From the NCBI RefSeq assembly GCF_001316005.1, contig NZ_BBBJ01000002.1, positions 186,001 through 250,000 of the forward strand: DNA of 64,000 nucleotides, given 5' to 3'. Shown here piece after piece: positions 1 through 9,972 of the stretch. A program made the translations under genes and the position numbers. Position 1 is the stretch's first letter. Every line of letters begins with the position of its first letter. The DNA is from Vulcanisaeta distributa JCM 11217. Its GTDB lineage: Archaea > Thermoproteota > Thermoprotei > Thermoproteales > Thermocladiaceae. The notes below the pieces were generated by a model. It was given only the letters and a program-made list of their open reading frames with translations. It had not been told where the DNA came from and made no database searches.

Positions 1-106
1 TAGAACTATGTATAGTAACCTCCGGCTCTTTAATTGCACGGTTAAATTCACGCTCAACAGTAGTATTTGATGATGGGATTATTACGCCAATTTTGAACCA
101 AGTCAT
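1..106 (-). CDS. Asp/Glu racemase / maleate isomerase-like protein, N-terminus (partial)
   Basis: The first 35 codons of a minus-strand gene run off the left edge. The ATG at 106-104 opens a peptide beginning MTWFKIGVIIPSSNTTVERE. The GVIxPSSNTTVE signature is the N-terminal strand and substrate loop of maleate cis-trans isomerase, arylmalonate decarboxylase and Asp/Glu racemase relatives, which use two cysteines lying further on. An AT-rich TATA-like stretch lies about 30 nt upstream on the minus strand, so the start looks leaderless. Family assignment rests on this short motif only and the exact substrate cannot be told. Confidence 0.6.
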   Translation of the reverse strand, partial: MTWFKIGVIIPSSNTTVEREFNRAIKEPEVTIHSS

Positions 107-225
107 TATCCCATATTTTTATCACGAGTTATTTAAATTTTCAGCTAGCTTTAATATAAAGAAATGCTAATTATTAACAAAGATAATGCTTTAAAATATA
201 GCTATAATTAATTATTTGATTAAGT

Positions 226-1544
226 ATGGTGTCCATGAGAACACTTGCAATAATAAGTACAAGTATAGGTATTGGGTTTGAATGGTATGATTTCTTCCTT
301 TATAGCCTATTAGGACCAGTCATAGCGGAGCTATTCTTTCCATCGAAGGTTGCCATTCTTTCTCTATTACTGTATTACTTAGTATTCTTGATAGGATTTT
401 TGGGTAGACCACTTGGTGGTATTATTTTTGGTCATATCGGTGATAAACTTGGTAGGATTTACGCCCTTTACTTTACATTACTATTTGCTGGTGCGTCTTC
501 ACTCGTAGTGGCTGTTCTACCCACTTACTATCAAATAGGCATTGTAGCCCCCCATTAACACTTGCTGCGATGAGATTTCTTGACGGCGTCGCGCTCGGCG
601 GTGAGTGGGGTGGTTCGTTCTCATTAACGTCAGAGTACATAAATCCGAATAGGAGAGGTCTTTATTCAGGTATTCTTCAGTCAACGGTGTCGATTGCATC
701 ATTAATGATAAGCGGACTAACATTACTATTAACGTCTATATTAGGGCAATCAGGATTTAAGGCAATAGGTTGGAGAATATTATTTGGTATAGGCTTCATA
801 ATTGCAATATTAGGCGTTTTCATCAGGCTTAGAGTTGAAGATTCACCGGTATTTAGACAGCTACAGAGCAAGGGTCAAATAGTTAAGAGTCCCTTAGTTG
901 AGGCTATTAGAAAATATTGGAAGTTAATATTAATTGGCTTATTCCTTGTTGGTGTCTTTAATGGCATTTGGTATTACATGAATTATGCATTCTCCATATC
1001 CTATGCAACCCTAATAGCTAAAGAATTTGGTAAGCCCTATGTATCGTACACGGTAACCCAGTTAGGAATTCTAATTGTTTCTATCATCGGCATATTTGCA
1101 TCCGTACTCTTTGGTTACTTATCAGACTTAATAGGTAGAAGGCCTCAGATGCTGGCTGACGCCGTTATTGGAATTGTATTTGCCGCACCGTACTTCTTAA
1201 TGTTAATAAGTGGTAACCCAACATTAGTAATTACGGCCATAATATTGGGTGGATTATTTGTTTACTACCTAGCAGGTGCAATAACGCCAATAGTACTAGT
1301 TGAGATGTTCCCACCCCCCCAGGTTAGGTATACTGGCATATCAATGGCTTATCAAATAGGTGTTGGGTTCCTTGGTGGTTCTGCACCGCTAATAATGACT
1401 TACCTAATCGCAGTAACTCACAATATTTATTCACCAATATACTTCATGATTGGTACTGGGGTGTTAGTATTGGCAATGGCGTTATTGGTCGGCGAAACCA
1501 AGGGAAGACTTTACATGGGTGAGGAAATCCTTAAGCAACAGTAA
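226..1544 (+). CDS. MFS transporter, metabolite:H+ symporter (MHS) type, frameshifted
   Basis: Twelve-helix secondary transporter of the cytoplasmic membrane, about 439 residues once joined. It carries the MHS subfamily marks: GFEWYDFFLYS in helix 1, GRPLGGIIFGHIGDKLGR for the loop 2-3 motif, and GVALGGEWGGS in helix 4. The frame breaks at a six-C run at 548-553; four Cs would restore IVAPLTLAAMRFLDG across the junction, so I treat it as one gene. MHS members move small carboxylates, proline, shikimate or alpha-ketoglutarate with protons; the substrate here is unknown. It is divergent from the racemase-like gene, and the 120 bp between them is AT-rich and holds both promoters. Confidence 0.85.
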
Positions 1545-1578
1545 AATTTAGTAGTTAATTAAATTAAAATCAATTAAT

Positions 1579-2486
1579 ATGATTGATGTTAGGAATTTGT
1601 TGAGAGGTGCCTTTGATCTTCATGTTCATAGTGCCCAGATATTGTGCCTAGGCTCCTTGATGATGTTGACTTAGCCAGGCTTTATAGGGATTATGGCTTT
1701 GGTGGTTTCGTAATTAAGAACCACTACTCACCAACCTATGATAGGGCTTACCTGGTTAGGAGAGTTGTGGATGGTATTGAGGTCTTTGGTGGTGTTGTGC
1801 TTAACAACTCTGTTGGTGGTTTAAACCCAAGGATAGTGTATGTGGCTGGTAAATCCGGGGGGGCTAAGATTATTTGGTTCCCAACCGTTGACTCGACAAA
1901 TGAGAGGTCATCACTACTTAACTGGCGTGGTAAGCCCAACTCACCGGCATGGGCTAAGGCACAACTTGAGCTTCATGATAGGGGGGGATTACTTGGCAAT
2001 GCTCTAGGTATATTTGATGAGGATGGTAGGATTAAACCTGAGGTTGATGAGATCTTGGATTTAATTAGGGAATTTAACATGATACTCGCCACAGGCCACC
2101 TAAGCCCAAGCGAGGGCATGCAGTTGGTTAAGAGGGCTGTGGAAAGGGGGGGTGTTAGGAAGATAGTCATTACACACCCTGAATTCCCAACGACTAGGTA
2201 CAGCATTGAGCAGCAGAGGGAACTGGTTAATTACGGTGTTTACTTTGAGAGATGTTACGAGTCCGTACTTACAGGTAGGGCGAGCATTAATGATGTCGTG
2301 AGGGCAATTAGGGAAACCGGCATTGAGAGGAACATATTATCAACAGACCTAGGCCAGGCGCATAATGAGCCACCCCCCCCACAGGGTTATGTAGAGTTCG
2401 TAGAGAAATTAATCGAAAATGGCGTCACTAGGGAAGAGATAGAAATAATGACGAGAGAGAATCAAAGGAAATTATTATATGAATAA
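1579..2486 (+). CDS. DUF6282 family metal-dependent hydrolase (amidohydrolase-like)
   Basis: Protein of about 302 residues. The start at 1579 gives MIDVRNLLRGAFDLHVHSA. One C is missing in the run at 1634-1636; with four Cs the reading becomes DLHVHSAPDIVPRLLDD and joins the long downstream frame. The HxH metal motif at the end of strand 1, the basic FVIKNHYSPT segment, the ATGHLSP segment and the late STDLGQ aspartate are what is expected of a TIM-barrel amidohydrolase. The DUF6282 assignment is from memory of that pattern. The substrate is unknown. It starts about 35 bp after the transporter, in the same direction, so a shared transcript is possible. Confidence 0.7.
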
Positions 2487-2504
2487 GTTAGCATGTTGAG
2501 ATAA

Positions 2505-3693
2505 TTAAACCCTCATTACTACTACGGTGCTTGCCTGCATCAAGTCCCCCCCCAGGCGTGAGCGAGACCAGTATATACAGGTTTCTTAACCTGTCTCTTA
2601 CCTGCCTTACCAGCTAACTGCCAGTAGATTTCGGCAACCTTCATTACGCCAGCGGCGGCTATTGGATTACCAACACCGAGTAGTCCACCTGATGGATTTA
2701 TTGGTAAGTCACCATCCTTTGAGTGACACCTTCCTTTGTTAGCTTTGGTGCCTCACACTTCTTAGCCAGCCCAAGGCCCTCCATGTGGTGTAATTCCTTA
2801 TAGTCGAATGGATCGTAAACCTCTGCAACGTCAATCTCCTTCCTCGGGTTTGTTATGCCTGCCATCCTATAGGCCATTTGGGCGGCTACATTGGCATACT
2901 CGGGGGGGAATGCCAAGTCCCTGTTAGTCCAGGACGTTGTGTCTAGGGCCCAGCCGACTCCATCAATCCAGACAGGCGTGTCCGTCTGTCTCCTCGCCAC
3001 ATCCTCGCTGGCAACCACGAATGCAGCTGCTCCATCACTCACGGGTGATATGTCCAGTAATTGGACAGGCCATACTAACACCTCGCTCTTGAGTACGTCA
3101 TCTACCGTTATGTTAGCGGCTACTTGGGCCGCTGGGTGGTCGAGGGCGTTACGCTTATTCTTAACGCTGACTAGGGCTATGTCCTCCTTCTTAACGCCGC
3201 ACTTATACATGTACCTATGCATTTCCATTGCGAAAATCCAGATTAGGTTTGGCTGTAATGGTACCTCAGTGACTGGGTCCCATATGTACCTAAAGACCGC
3301 TTGTGGGTGTGGTATATCAGCATCGCTCATTTTCTCCTCAGCGACGGCTAGCACAGTCTTACAGTGCCCGCTAGCCACGTGCCACCAGGCGGCTATTGGA
3401 ACCATCACGCCGGTAGCACCACCAACGAAAACCCTCATTGTTGGCTTACCAACACCGCCAGCCCCCCCATCAGCCAGGTACTCGCCCTTCATGTGAACTC
3501 CATCGAATGTGTCTGGCGCCGAGCCGATGACTACGCAGTCAATGTCCTTAAGCGTAAGCCCAGCCTCGTCAAGTGCTTGTTTGGCGGCTATCCAGGCAAG
3601 TTCCTTGGGCGTCTCGAGCATCCTCCTCCTAAATAACGTTAATCCCGCGCCGATTACGGCGGGTCTGTGCTTAACGTAAATATTCCTACTCAT
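2505..3693 (-). CDS. Thiolase-fold (SCP-2/lipid-transfer type) protein lacking catalytic residues
   Basis: Thiolase-superfamily protein of about 395 residues, second gene of a two-gene minus-strand operon. The fold is clear from VVIGSAPDTFDGVHMKGEYL, VSVKNKRNALDHP, SPVSDGAAAFVVASEDVA and the C-terminal NPSGG loop. The nucleophilic Cys position reads GGATGV, and the late Gly-His-Pro loop reads Gly-Asn-Pro, so neither the Cys nor that His of true thiolases is present. Two breaks disturb the C-terminus: a CC at 2716-2717 that should be CCC, and an eight-C run at 2546-2553. It probably forms a heteromer with the product of the gene upstream. A CoA-ester retro-aldolase role, as in Ltp2, is one possibility. 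Confidence 0.8.
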
Positions 3694-3731
3694 AAGATAC
3701 CACCCATGGCTTAGTTCTTAAGCATTACCAA

Positions 3732-4898
3732 TCACCTACTTAACACTGCGACGACGCTCGTCGTGGTCGGCACACCACGCCATGAATGAACAACAGCCTT
3801 CTCAGCCTTACTTAATTGCATCCTACCAGCCTCACCCCCCCTCAGTTGTAGTACTGCATTGACTAGCCTGGCGAGACCATGAACCTCAAGTGGAACGCCC
3901 TCACCAAGTGCGCCACCGCTCGGATTCACTGGGAATAGGCCATCCCTATCAAAGGCGCCCTCCAGGAGTAGTTTATGAGCCTCACCAATTGGGGCCAGCT
4001 TTAACGCCTCAATGAATTGCAACTCCTTGAAGCTGTACCTTGCATCAACTTCTGCGAAGTGTAGTTCTTTAATTGGGTCCTGAATACCAGCCATCTTATA
4101 CGCCGCCTCAGCGGCCCTCATAGCATGTACTGGGAATTCCCAGTTATGGAACTCGAGGGATGGATCCTCGGTAATCCAATGTATGCCGTCGACCCACACG
4201 GGGGGGGTGTCCGTGTATCTCCTAGCTACGTCTTCACTGGCGAGGACTACTACGACGGCCGCATCAACAAATGGTGCAATATCTAGTTTTGTTAGTGGTG
4301 ATACGGCATATGGTGAATTTAATACTTCGTCAATGGTTAGGTTAGCGCCATAACTGGCTTTATCGTTATAAAGGGCGTTCCTCTTATTCTTAACTACTAC
4401 GTAAGCCAATGCCTCCCGTGGCACGTTGTAACGCGTCATGTAAGCTTGAGCCTCTAATGCCGCTAACGCGTGATAATTGGGTGTGTTTATTGCCCTTATA
4501 GTTATTGGATCCATGGCGAAGAGCATGACATCATGCATGTTAATAATGTCGCTAGGCTTTGCGTGCGACTCCACAGCGACAATATCAAACTGCCCAGTTT
4601 TAATCATCATATAAGCGTTGGCCACGCATTGAAGCCCATCACCCGGCGTCGTGAATACGGGCTTCAACGTACCGCCAATAGGCTCTGGCGCGAATTCGTC
4701 GGCTATGGCTATACCCTCCCAAAAGTCCTCTTGGCAACTTGCGAAAGCATCAACATCAGTCCTTGGGTTTAAACCACCGGCATCTTCATAAGCGCGGGTT
4801 GCAGCCTCAAACATCATCTCCCTAAACGACGCCTCCTCAACCACAGGCCTAAACCCGTACCAGCCAACCCCCCCTATAATTGCAACTCTCCTTGACAT
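3732..4898 (-). CDS. Thiolase-fold (SCP-2 type) protein, partner of the gene downstream, catalytic residues missing
   Basis: Intact 388-residue thiolase-superfamily protein, first gene of the pair (38 bp gap to the next). It shares the layout of its neighbour: VVVKNKRNALYND, DIAPFVDAAVVVVLASEDVA, then NPSGGALGEGVPLEVHG. The active-site Cys region reads TTPGDGLQCVANA, so the nucleophile position is not Cys, and the Gly-His-Pro loop is Gly-Val-Pro. In heteromeric archaeal SCP-2 systems one thiolase subunit usually keeps catalysis and a DUF35 protein binds CoA; neither is seen nearby. A TATA-like box lies about 24-38 nt upstream in the intergene shared with the divergent prepilin peptidase. Confidence 0.8.
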   Translation of the reverse strand: MSRRVAIIGGVGWYGFRPVVEEASFREMMFEAATRAYEDAGGLNPRTDVDAFASCQEDFWEGIAIADEFAPEPIGGTLKPVFTTPGDGLQCVANAYMMIKTGQFDIVAVESHAKPSDIINMHDVMLFAMDPITIRAINTPNYHALAALEAQAYMTRYNVPREALAYVVVKNKRNALYNDKASYGANLTIDEVLNSPYAVSPLTKLDIAPFVDAAVVVVLASEDVARRYTDTPPVWVDGIHWITEDPSLEFHNWEFPVHAMRAAEAAYKMAGIQDPIKELHFAEVDARYSFKELQFIEALKLAPIGEAHKLLLEGAFDRDGLFPVNPSGGALGEGVPLEVHGLARLVNAVLQLRGGEAGRMQLSKAEKAVVHSWRGVPTTTSVVAVLSR

Positions 4899-5007
4899 AG
4901 TAATTATGGTACCAGGGACCTTTTAATTTATTACCCATATACCCATTGTTAACCTGCCAAACATTAACCTTAATAATTTCCTTAAGGACCAGATTAATCG
5001 TAAATCC

Positions 5008-5770
5008 ATGGTAAGCCCATACACACTACTCTTAGTGGATTACCTGTTGGCGCTTGCTGTACAAGTTGCGGCGTCAATACAGGACTTAAGGACCAGGGAG
5101 ATCAGTGATTGGACGTGGATAATAGGCTCAATAATATGCATACCACTGAGCCTATACGCAGTGATCATGCTTAATCAATTAATTCTGTACATAATTAGTG
5201 TGGTCGTTGGTTCGGTATTTGCATTAGCAGTTTATTGGCTGAGGGCAATGGGTGGTGCTGACTCTAAGTCCATAGCCTTCATATCGGCCTCAATACCACG
5301 CTACCCATGACCAGCCCAGCACTAACCGTGATAAACATCACGCCATTATCAGTACTAATTAATTCACTAATCATAGCTTTAGCAATATACATACCCTACA
5401 ACATAGTTCAAAATATTAAGTACGGCAATATTGCGAGGCCCTATCCAGGGTTAAGGGGGGGCTTAACAAGGTAATATACTTAGTGACTCTCATGTGCGTA
5501 CCTGCACATAGGGTTTTTAGAAACCCCAATAATTACGCAATATCCCAGGAACCCGCCGATGGTGGATTTCAACCAGTGATTAGGCTTGGTCTTGAGGTTG
5601 ATGACCCAAGGGAGTTACTAACTGAGTGGTTGTCCCAGGGTAAGATCAACGTGGATACACCGGTACTGACTTCATACCACATACCATTCATAGTACCCAT
5701 AACCCTCGGCCTAATTATGTACATAATAACCCATGCAAACTTCCTAACGCTTGCCCTGTCCTCATTATGA
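5008..5770 (+). CDS. A24-type prepilin/preflagellin peptidase, frameshifted twice
   Basis: Polytopic aspartyl peptidase of the cytoplasmic membrane that cleaves class III signal peptides of archaeal pilins and archaellins. Residues near 24 read AASIQDLRTREISDW and residues near 88 read MGGADSKSIAF; the aspartates of the two motifs (QD-LR and GGAD-K) are the family catalytic pair. The frame breaks at about 5298 (one A missing, restoring ASIPTLPMTSPALTV) and at the seven-G run 5455-5461. The joined protein is about 254 residues and ends in a hydrophobic helix. No pilin gene is seen next to it, so the substrate is not known from context. Confidence 0.75.
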
Positions 5771-5776
5771 ACACGA

Positions 5777-5790
5777 AAATTTTTATTTAA
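5777..5790 (+). promoter_or_regulatory. TATA box of hisS
   Basis: AT run aaatttttatttaa lies centred about 26 nt before the GTG at 5809, the normal archaeal TATA-to-start distance for a leaderless mRNA. It supports GTG 5809 as the start of hisS. Confidence 0.55.
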
Positions 5791-5808
5791 CCGCTATATC
5801 GGTGATCT

Positions 5809-7121
5809 GTGGTATTTGACGATAAGGACCTAAGGCCTGTCAGGGGGGGAATGAGGGACCTAACGCCTGAGGAGTATTACCCAATGCTTCAAATCTTTGA
5901 TAAGTTGGCTAGGGTCGCCGAGTCCTTTGGCTACCTAAGGGTTGAGACGCCAGCCCTCGAGCACTATGAAATACTTAAGGCCAAGGCGGGTGAGGATGTG
6001 ATAAACGAGATTTATTACTTCAAGGATAAGGCTGGTAGGGAGGTTGGGCTTAGGTTCGACATGACCGTGCCTGTGGCTAGGGTCGTGTCGTACAGGGTTG
6101 ACGTGCCGAAACCAATTAGGTGGTATTACATAACGAAGGTTTGGCGTTATGACGAGCCACAGCACGGTAGGTATAGGGAGTTTCACCAATTCGGTATTGA
6201 ATTCATAGGTTCCTCAAGCGTTAGGGCTGACGCTGAGGTACTGGCCGTTGGTGTTGAGGCCCTCAAGGCCCTTAGTATTGGTGATTTCAGGATTAGAATA
6301 AACGATAGGAGAGTCATTGATCAATTATTGGGTAAGTTAGGGATATCTGGCGAATTGAGGCCGAGCGTTCTCAGGATCATGGATAAGAGGGGTAAGGTGC
6401 CTGATGATGAATTACTAAGGATGTTGAGAGACCTCGGGTTGAATAATGACACTGCACAGGAAGTTCTTAGGCTCGCCAATACGAGTGAGAGTATTGATAA
6501 GGTCATTGACTCGTTCAGGGAGTTCGGCGTTAGTGATGAGTTTATTAAGTATTATAGTGAATTGATAGACCTCCTGGACATGTATGGTATACGTAATTAC
6601 ATGGACCTTGACATGGGTATCGTGAGGGGACTTGATTATTACACAGGCATTGTATTTGAAATGTACGTGCCAGACTACAAGTTGTCCGTGGGGGGGGTGG
6701 CGGTAGGTATGATAATCTAATTGAGATTTACAGCGGAAAGCCAATGCCAGCCTCGGGATTTGCCATGGGCATTGAAAGATTGCTTGAGGTACTTGAGCAG
6801 AGGGGGGGCTCGCTTAAGCGTGGTTCTCCACAGATTGATTATTACGTGTATGTCCTGGGTAATGACAGGAGTTACCTGGCGCTCGGTTATAAGTTAGCCA
6901 GTAACTTGAGAGTTCGTGGTAATAAGGTCCTTGTTGATACTGGAGAGAAGAGTCTCAGAAGTGCGCTTGAGTACGCTTCGAAGATAAACGTTAGGTACTT
7001 CGTAATAGTGGGTCCTAAGGAGGTATCGCAGGGCTTTGTTAAGGTTAGGGATATGAGTAGTTGGAGTGAGAGAGAGGTCCCATTAACTGAGTTCGGGATT
7101 AATGCCAGGGGGGGTGAATAA
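5809..7121 (+). CDS. hisS: Histidyl-tRNA synthetase, frameshifted
   Basis: Class II synthetase that charges tRNA-His; about 436 residues when joined. Seen: N-terminal LRPVRG-MRDLTPEEYYP, motif 2 VWRYDEPQHGRYREFHQFGIE, the histidine-specific signature GLDYYTGIVFE, then the GGGRYDNLI glycine loop, and a C-terminal anticodon domain (DYYVYVLGN, KVLVDTGEKSLRSALEYASK). The eight-G run at 6690-6697 throws the glycine loop out of frame; six Gs read VGGGGRYDNL. Near the start a seven-G run gives VRGGMRD where the family has VRGMRD or VRGTRD, a clear example of an inserted Gly codon. Confidence 0.93.
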
Positions 7122-7138
7122 GTAAATAAAGGGGGGGG

Positions 7139-7653
7139 TTGTTTAATGTTAGTATAATGGTTAGGGAAGGGGGGGGTTCGGGCAATTCAAAGTACCTAAA
7201 GGCTGATCTTCTTGATGTAATTGAAATACCGGAGGAGGGCGTTGCAGTGATGCTCTTCACAACCGAGGAGTGGGAGGATAGGGTCCTGCCAATTAGGATA
7301 GACATAACAGCCTCATTCTCAATAAAGAAGGCCCTAGGCTAGTCTCATTTCACAGGCCATTAACCCACGATTTACTCGTCGACTTAATTAATAGGCTCGA
7401 TGCCGTTGTCGAGAAGGTAACCATCGACGCCATGATTGACGGCGTTTACCTAGCCACAATATTCATTAAGGATAATAGGACAAACGAGACATTCCAACTA
7501 GATGCCAGGCCAAGCGATGCCACCGCAATAGCCGTGAGACTTGGAGCACCTATCTACGTAGCTGAACACCTCGTAGCCTACACAGAACCTCTCGAAAATT
7601 ATAGGGAATTAAGGCTAGGTACGGCTTCAGTTTTAATAAGAATTTCTAATTAA
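7139..7653 (+). CDS. DUF151 / bifunctional nuclease family protein, frameshifted
   Basis: Small DUF151 protein of about 170 residues. The family is known as bifunctional (RNase/DNase) nuclease in plants and bacteria; its role in archaea is not settled. Seen: YLKADLLDVIEIPEEGVAVML in the first half and the diagnostic FQLDARPSDATAIAVRLGAP in the second. One T is missing at about 7340 (ggcta for ggctta); with it the halves join through SFHRPLTHDLLVDLINRLDAVVEK. The start is either TTG 7139 or ATG 7157; a G-rich tract just before makes this unsure. It follows hisS by 17 bp. Confidence 0.8.
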
Positions 7654-7658
7654 GGCAT

Positions 7659-8068
7659 TCACTCACCGAGCGCCACAAGGACAACCCTCCTACTCCTAGG
7701 CCCATCGAACTCAGCTAGGAAAACCTCCTGCCAAGTTCCGCGGATAAGTTCGCCATTCATTACTGGCAATACATAGAACTGCTTAAAGATTGACGTGAGG
7801 AGATGGGCGTCGGCGTTATTATCTATCTCATTGTGGTGGTAATTACCGTTGGCCGGTACTAACCTTTCAAATAAATTCTCATAGTCCTTCCTTATCCTTG
7901 GCTCATCCTCATTGGCGAACAGGCTGATGTTGCGTGCGGTAGGAAGACTAGGACTATGCCGTTCCTAATTCCGGAATTCTTAACGAAATCCTCCACCTGA
8001 TCCGTTATGTTAATGACCTCCCTACGCCTCCTACTTTGTATTGTTATTTCCCTCGTGATGACCCTCAT
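7659..8068 (-). CDS. YjbQ / UPF0047 family protein, frameshifted
   Basis: Protein of about 137 residues from ATG 8068. N-terminus MRVITREITIQSRRRREVIN; then the conserved VFLPHATSAL, NADAHLLTSIFKQF and GTWQEVFLAEFDGPRSRRV. The His of PHATSA and the His of NADAHL belong to the family active site; YjbQ proteins have been linked to thiamine phosphate synthesis. One G (plus strand) is missing near 7922, which hides the gene from simple ORF calling; gcc-ctg instead of gcctg restores the frame. It converges on the DUF151 gene with a gap of 5 bp. Confidence 0.85.
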
Positions 8069-8122
8069 AACACATTAATTAACCCGGAGCAATTAGTAAA
8101 ACCTTATCCGCATAATCAGTCA

Positions 8123-8512
8123 TTACCTTAATTGCTTCTGAATAAGCGATATGAGCCTATCCAACTCAAGCATTGTAAGCCCTATCGTTGAGTCATCACC
8201 ACCCTGCACCAAGATGCCAATTGCAAAGTCCCTAAACCTCTTAATTATTATGTAGCCCGTACTCGCCTGAACAATTACGTGGCTAGAATCCTCATTGAGC
8301 AACTCCTTACTAACCCTATCGCCCACTGCACTTAGTGATGCGACCATTGCGGCTACGCGGTCCGGGTCAACATCAATCCTTGATGCATGGGCCACCAGGA
8401 GCCCATCAAGTGATGCTATATACACGCCGCTTATATTATCGGTGCTGTTTAGGAAATCCTTAACAACCTTACCCAAGGCTTCACTGACCTCCTCCATTAC
8501 CTTATTATTCAA
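8123..8512 (-). CDS. Roadblock/LC7 domain protein
   Basis: A 129-residue single-domain protein: an amphipathic first helix (EALGKVVKDFLN), the strand pair GVYIASLDGLLVAHAS, a long central helix (RVAAMVASLSAVGDRVSKEL), strands HVIVQASTGYIIIKRF and FAIGILVQG, and a C-terminal helix ending in LRLISLIQ-like sequence. This is the Roadblock/LC7 (MglB) pattern. In bacteria and archaea these dimers regulate or platform small Ras-like GTPases. No GTPase gene lies next to it here. It is intact with no odd run. Confidence 0.8.
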   Translation of the reverse strand: MNNKVMEEVSEALGKVVKDFLNSTDNISGVYIASLDGLLVAHASRIDVDPDRVAAMVASLSAVGDRVSKELLNEDSSHVIVQASTGYIIIKRFRDFAIGILVQGGDDSTIGLTMLELDRLISLIQKQLR

Positions 8513-8543
8513 TTCCTAAGAGAATATAAACATATCTTCCAAT

Positions 8544-9154
8544 CTACTTCCTAACGATTATCCTCCAGCCACTCTTAAACCTCTTAATTAAATCCCTCCT
8601 AACTAACTCCCTAAACAGCTCCACATAAGCCTCACTAGGCTCGGCACCCCCCCTTAGCTCAATCCCGTACCTCCTCGCCAAGGACTTAACATTATTGACG
8701 CAGTCTGCCTGAGCGGGCAGGTTGAGCAGTAGTTGGTTAGGGGCTCGCCGTTGATTATCACGAGTCCGTGAATTGGGTCTATGAACGCACCCTTATTCAT
8801 TGATATGCTAAGCACTATCTCTCCATTAACATCGTGTATATCATAAACTACGTAGATGCGACCACCGGGCAGGTACTTATTACCGCTCTTAATAACCCAA
8901 CCGGAGTTTAACAGTCTCTTTAAATGCCTTGATAACTTACCCCCCCTCTGAATATTCGTTCTCCTCATGATCTGCGTAAAGGTGTTATACCCACTCAACA
9001 CGGCAAGCATTATCTCGAGGTTCGTGCCATCAAGTATCACGTTGAAGTCCCTCTCCATCATCAATACGTACTCATTATCATACCTTGGGGGGGTCGCGCT
9101 TACGCGCTCGCCATTTATCGTAACCACTATTTCGGGCTTAACGACGGCGTTCAT
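8544..9154 (-). CDS. Winged-helix DNA-binding protein with Cys-rich segment, frameshifted
   Basis: About 204 residues joined. An N-terminal beta-rich part precedes a winged helix at about residues 45-90 (AVLSGYNTFTQIMRRTNIQR, HLKRLLNSGWVIKSGNKY), followed by a strand-rich part, a Cys pair YCSTCPLRQ with a third Cys soon after, and a basic C-terminus. The frame breaks at about 8705, where one base is missing; restored reading continues DCVNNVKSLARRYGIEL and stops at 8544. The Cys cluster could bind a metal. Probably a transcription regulator restricted to Thermoproteales; I cannot name it further. Confidence 0.6.
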
Positions 9155-9261
9155 TAAGTAACGTGGTAATGCCCCAGCTTATTAACCAATTTCCAGAAAT
9201 CACTCTGTTTAGTAAGTGCTCGTAGGTATTACTTTAAATTATTAATTTTCATGGTTTATTC

Positions 9262-9831
9262 ATGCCGTTTAAGAACTTTATAAGGCTTGAAATACCCGAT
9301 GTAATACTCGTGGAGCCCGTCGTGTTTCCAGACGTTAGAGGATTTTTCATGGAGCTTTATAAGAGGACTGACTTCCTAACGGGTGGTGTGCCTTACGACT
9401 TCGTCCAGGTAAGCCTAAGCAGGTCAAGGCGTGGTGTTGTCCGTGGCCTGCACTACCAGCTTAAGCCCATGGAGCAGGGTAAGCTCGTTACCGTAGTTAG
9501 GGGGGGCGCGTGGTTGACGTTGCCGTTGACGTTAGGAGGGGGGGCTCTCCCTGGTTCGGTAAGTACGTAATGGTGGAGCTCTCTGCAGACAGCCCAAGGC
9601 TTCTCTGGATACCACCAGGCTTCGCCCATGCTTCCAAGCCCTTGAGGATGACACTCTATTCCTGTACCTACAGACCAAGGAATACAGCCCACAGCATGAG
9701 AGATGCATTGCCTGGAATGACCCTGAAATAGGCATACCATGGCCAATTAAGGAGAATGTAATAATTAGTGAGAAGGATAGTAAGTGCCACCGCTTAGGCA
9801 GGCTGAGACGAACTTCGATTATCCGATATAA
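9262..9831 (+). CDS. rfbC: dTDP-4-dehydrorhamnose 3,5-epimerase, multiply frameshifted
   Basis: RmlC cupin enzyme of dTDP-L-rhamnose synthesis, about 190 residues joined. Seen: VVFPDVRGFFMELYKRTDF, FVQVSLSRSRRGVVRGLHYQ with the catalytic His, GKLVTVVRG, then VDVAVDVRRGSPWFGKYV, LWIPPGFAHGF and the late EYSPQHERCIAWNDPEIGI. Breaks: seven-G run 9500-9506, a missing G at about 9630 and a missing C at about 9787. No other rml gene lies in the window, so it stands alone here. TATA-like sequence ctttaaatt is about 28 nt before the ATG. Confidence 0.85.
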
Positions 9832-9915
9832 TCAGCCCTCACACGCATCAGCACCGGATAAGCCTGTTAAGCCTCATCACACTAAAGCTTATTATGTGGA
9901 TAACTTAAATTTAAG

Positions 9916-9972
9916 TCATATGATGAGTTGAACCCACGCAGATAAATGAAGATGCCTAAACCGACTGACCCA
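9916..9972 (+). ncRNA. C/D box guide sRNA (candidate)
   Basis: The complete archaeal C/D architecture can be read: C box ATGATGA (9920-9926), 12-nt guide GTTGAACCCACG, D' box CAGA (9939-9942), 3-nt spacer, C' box ATGAAGA (9946-9952), 12-nt guide TGCCTAAACCGA, D box CTGA (9965-9968). Both guide lengths and the 3-nt D'-C' spacer match the archaeal norm. It would direct 2'-O-methylation with L7Ae, Nop5 and fibrillarin. The first guide is complementary to CGTGGGTTCAAC, which resembles a tRNA T arm; the second target is not recognised. It lies between rfbC and the next gene and touches no coding frame. D' is a variant. Confidence 0.72.

Noticed and set aside
2891-3636. Long plus-strand frames opposite the thiolase-fold gene
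   Set aside because: Antisense shadows of a recognised gene on the minus strand; composition is Ser/Thr/Ala-rich without any domain.
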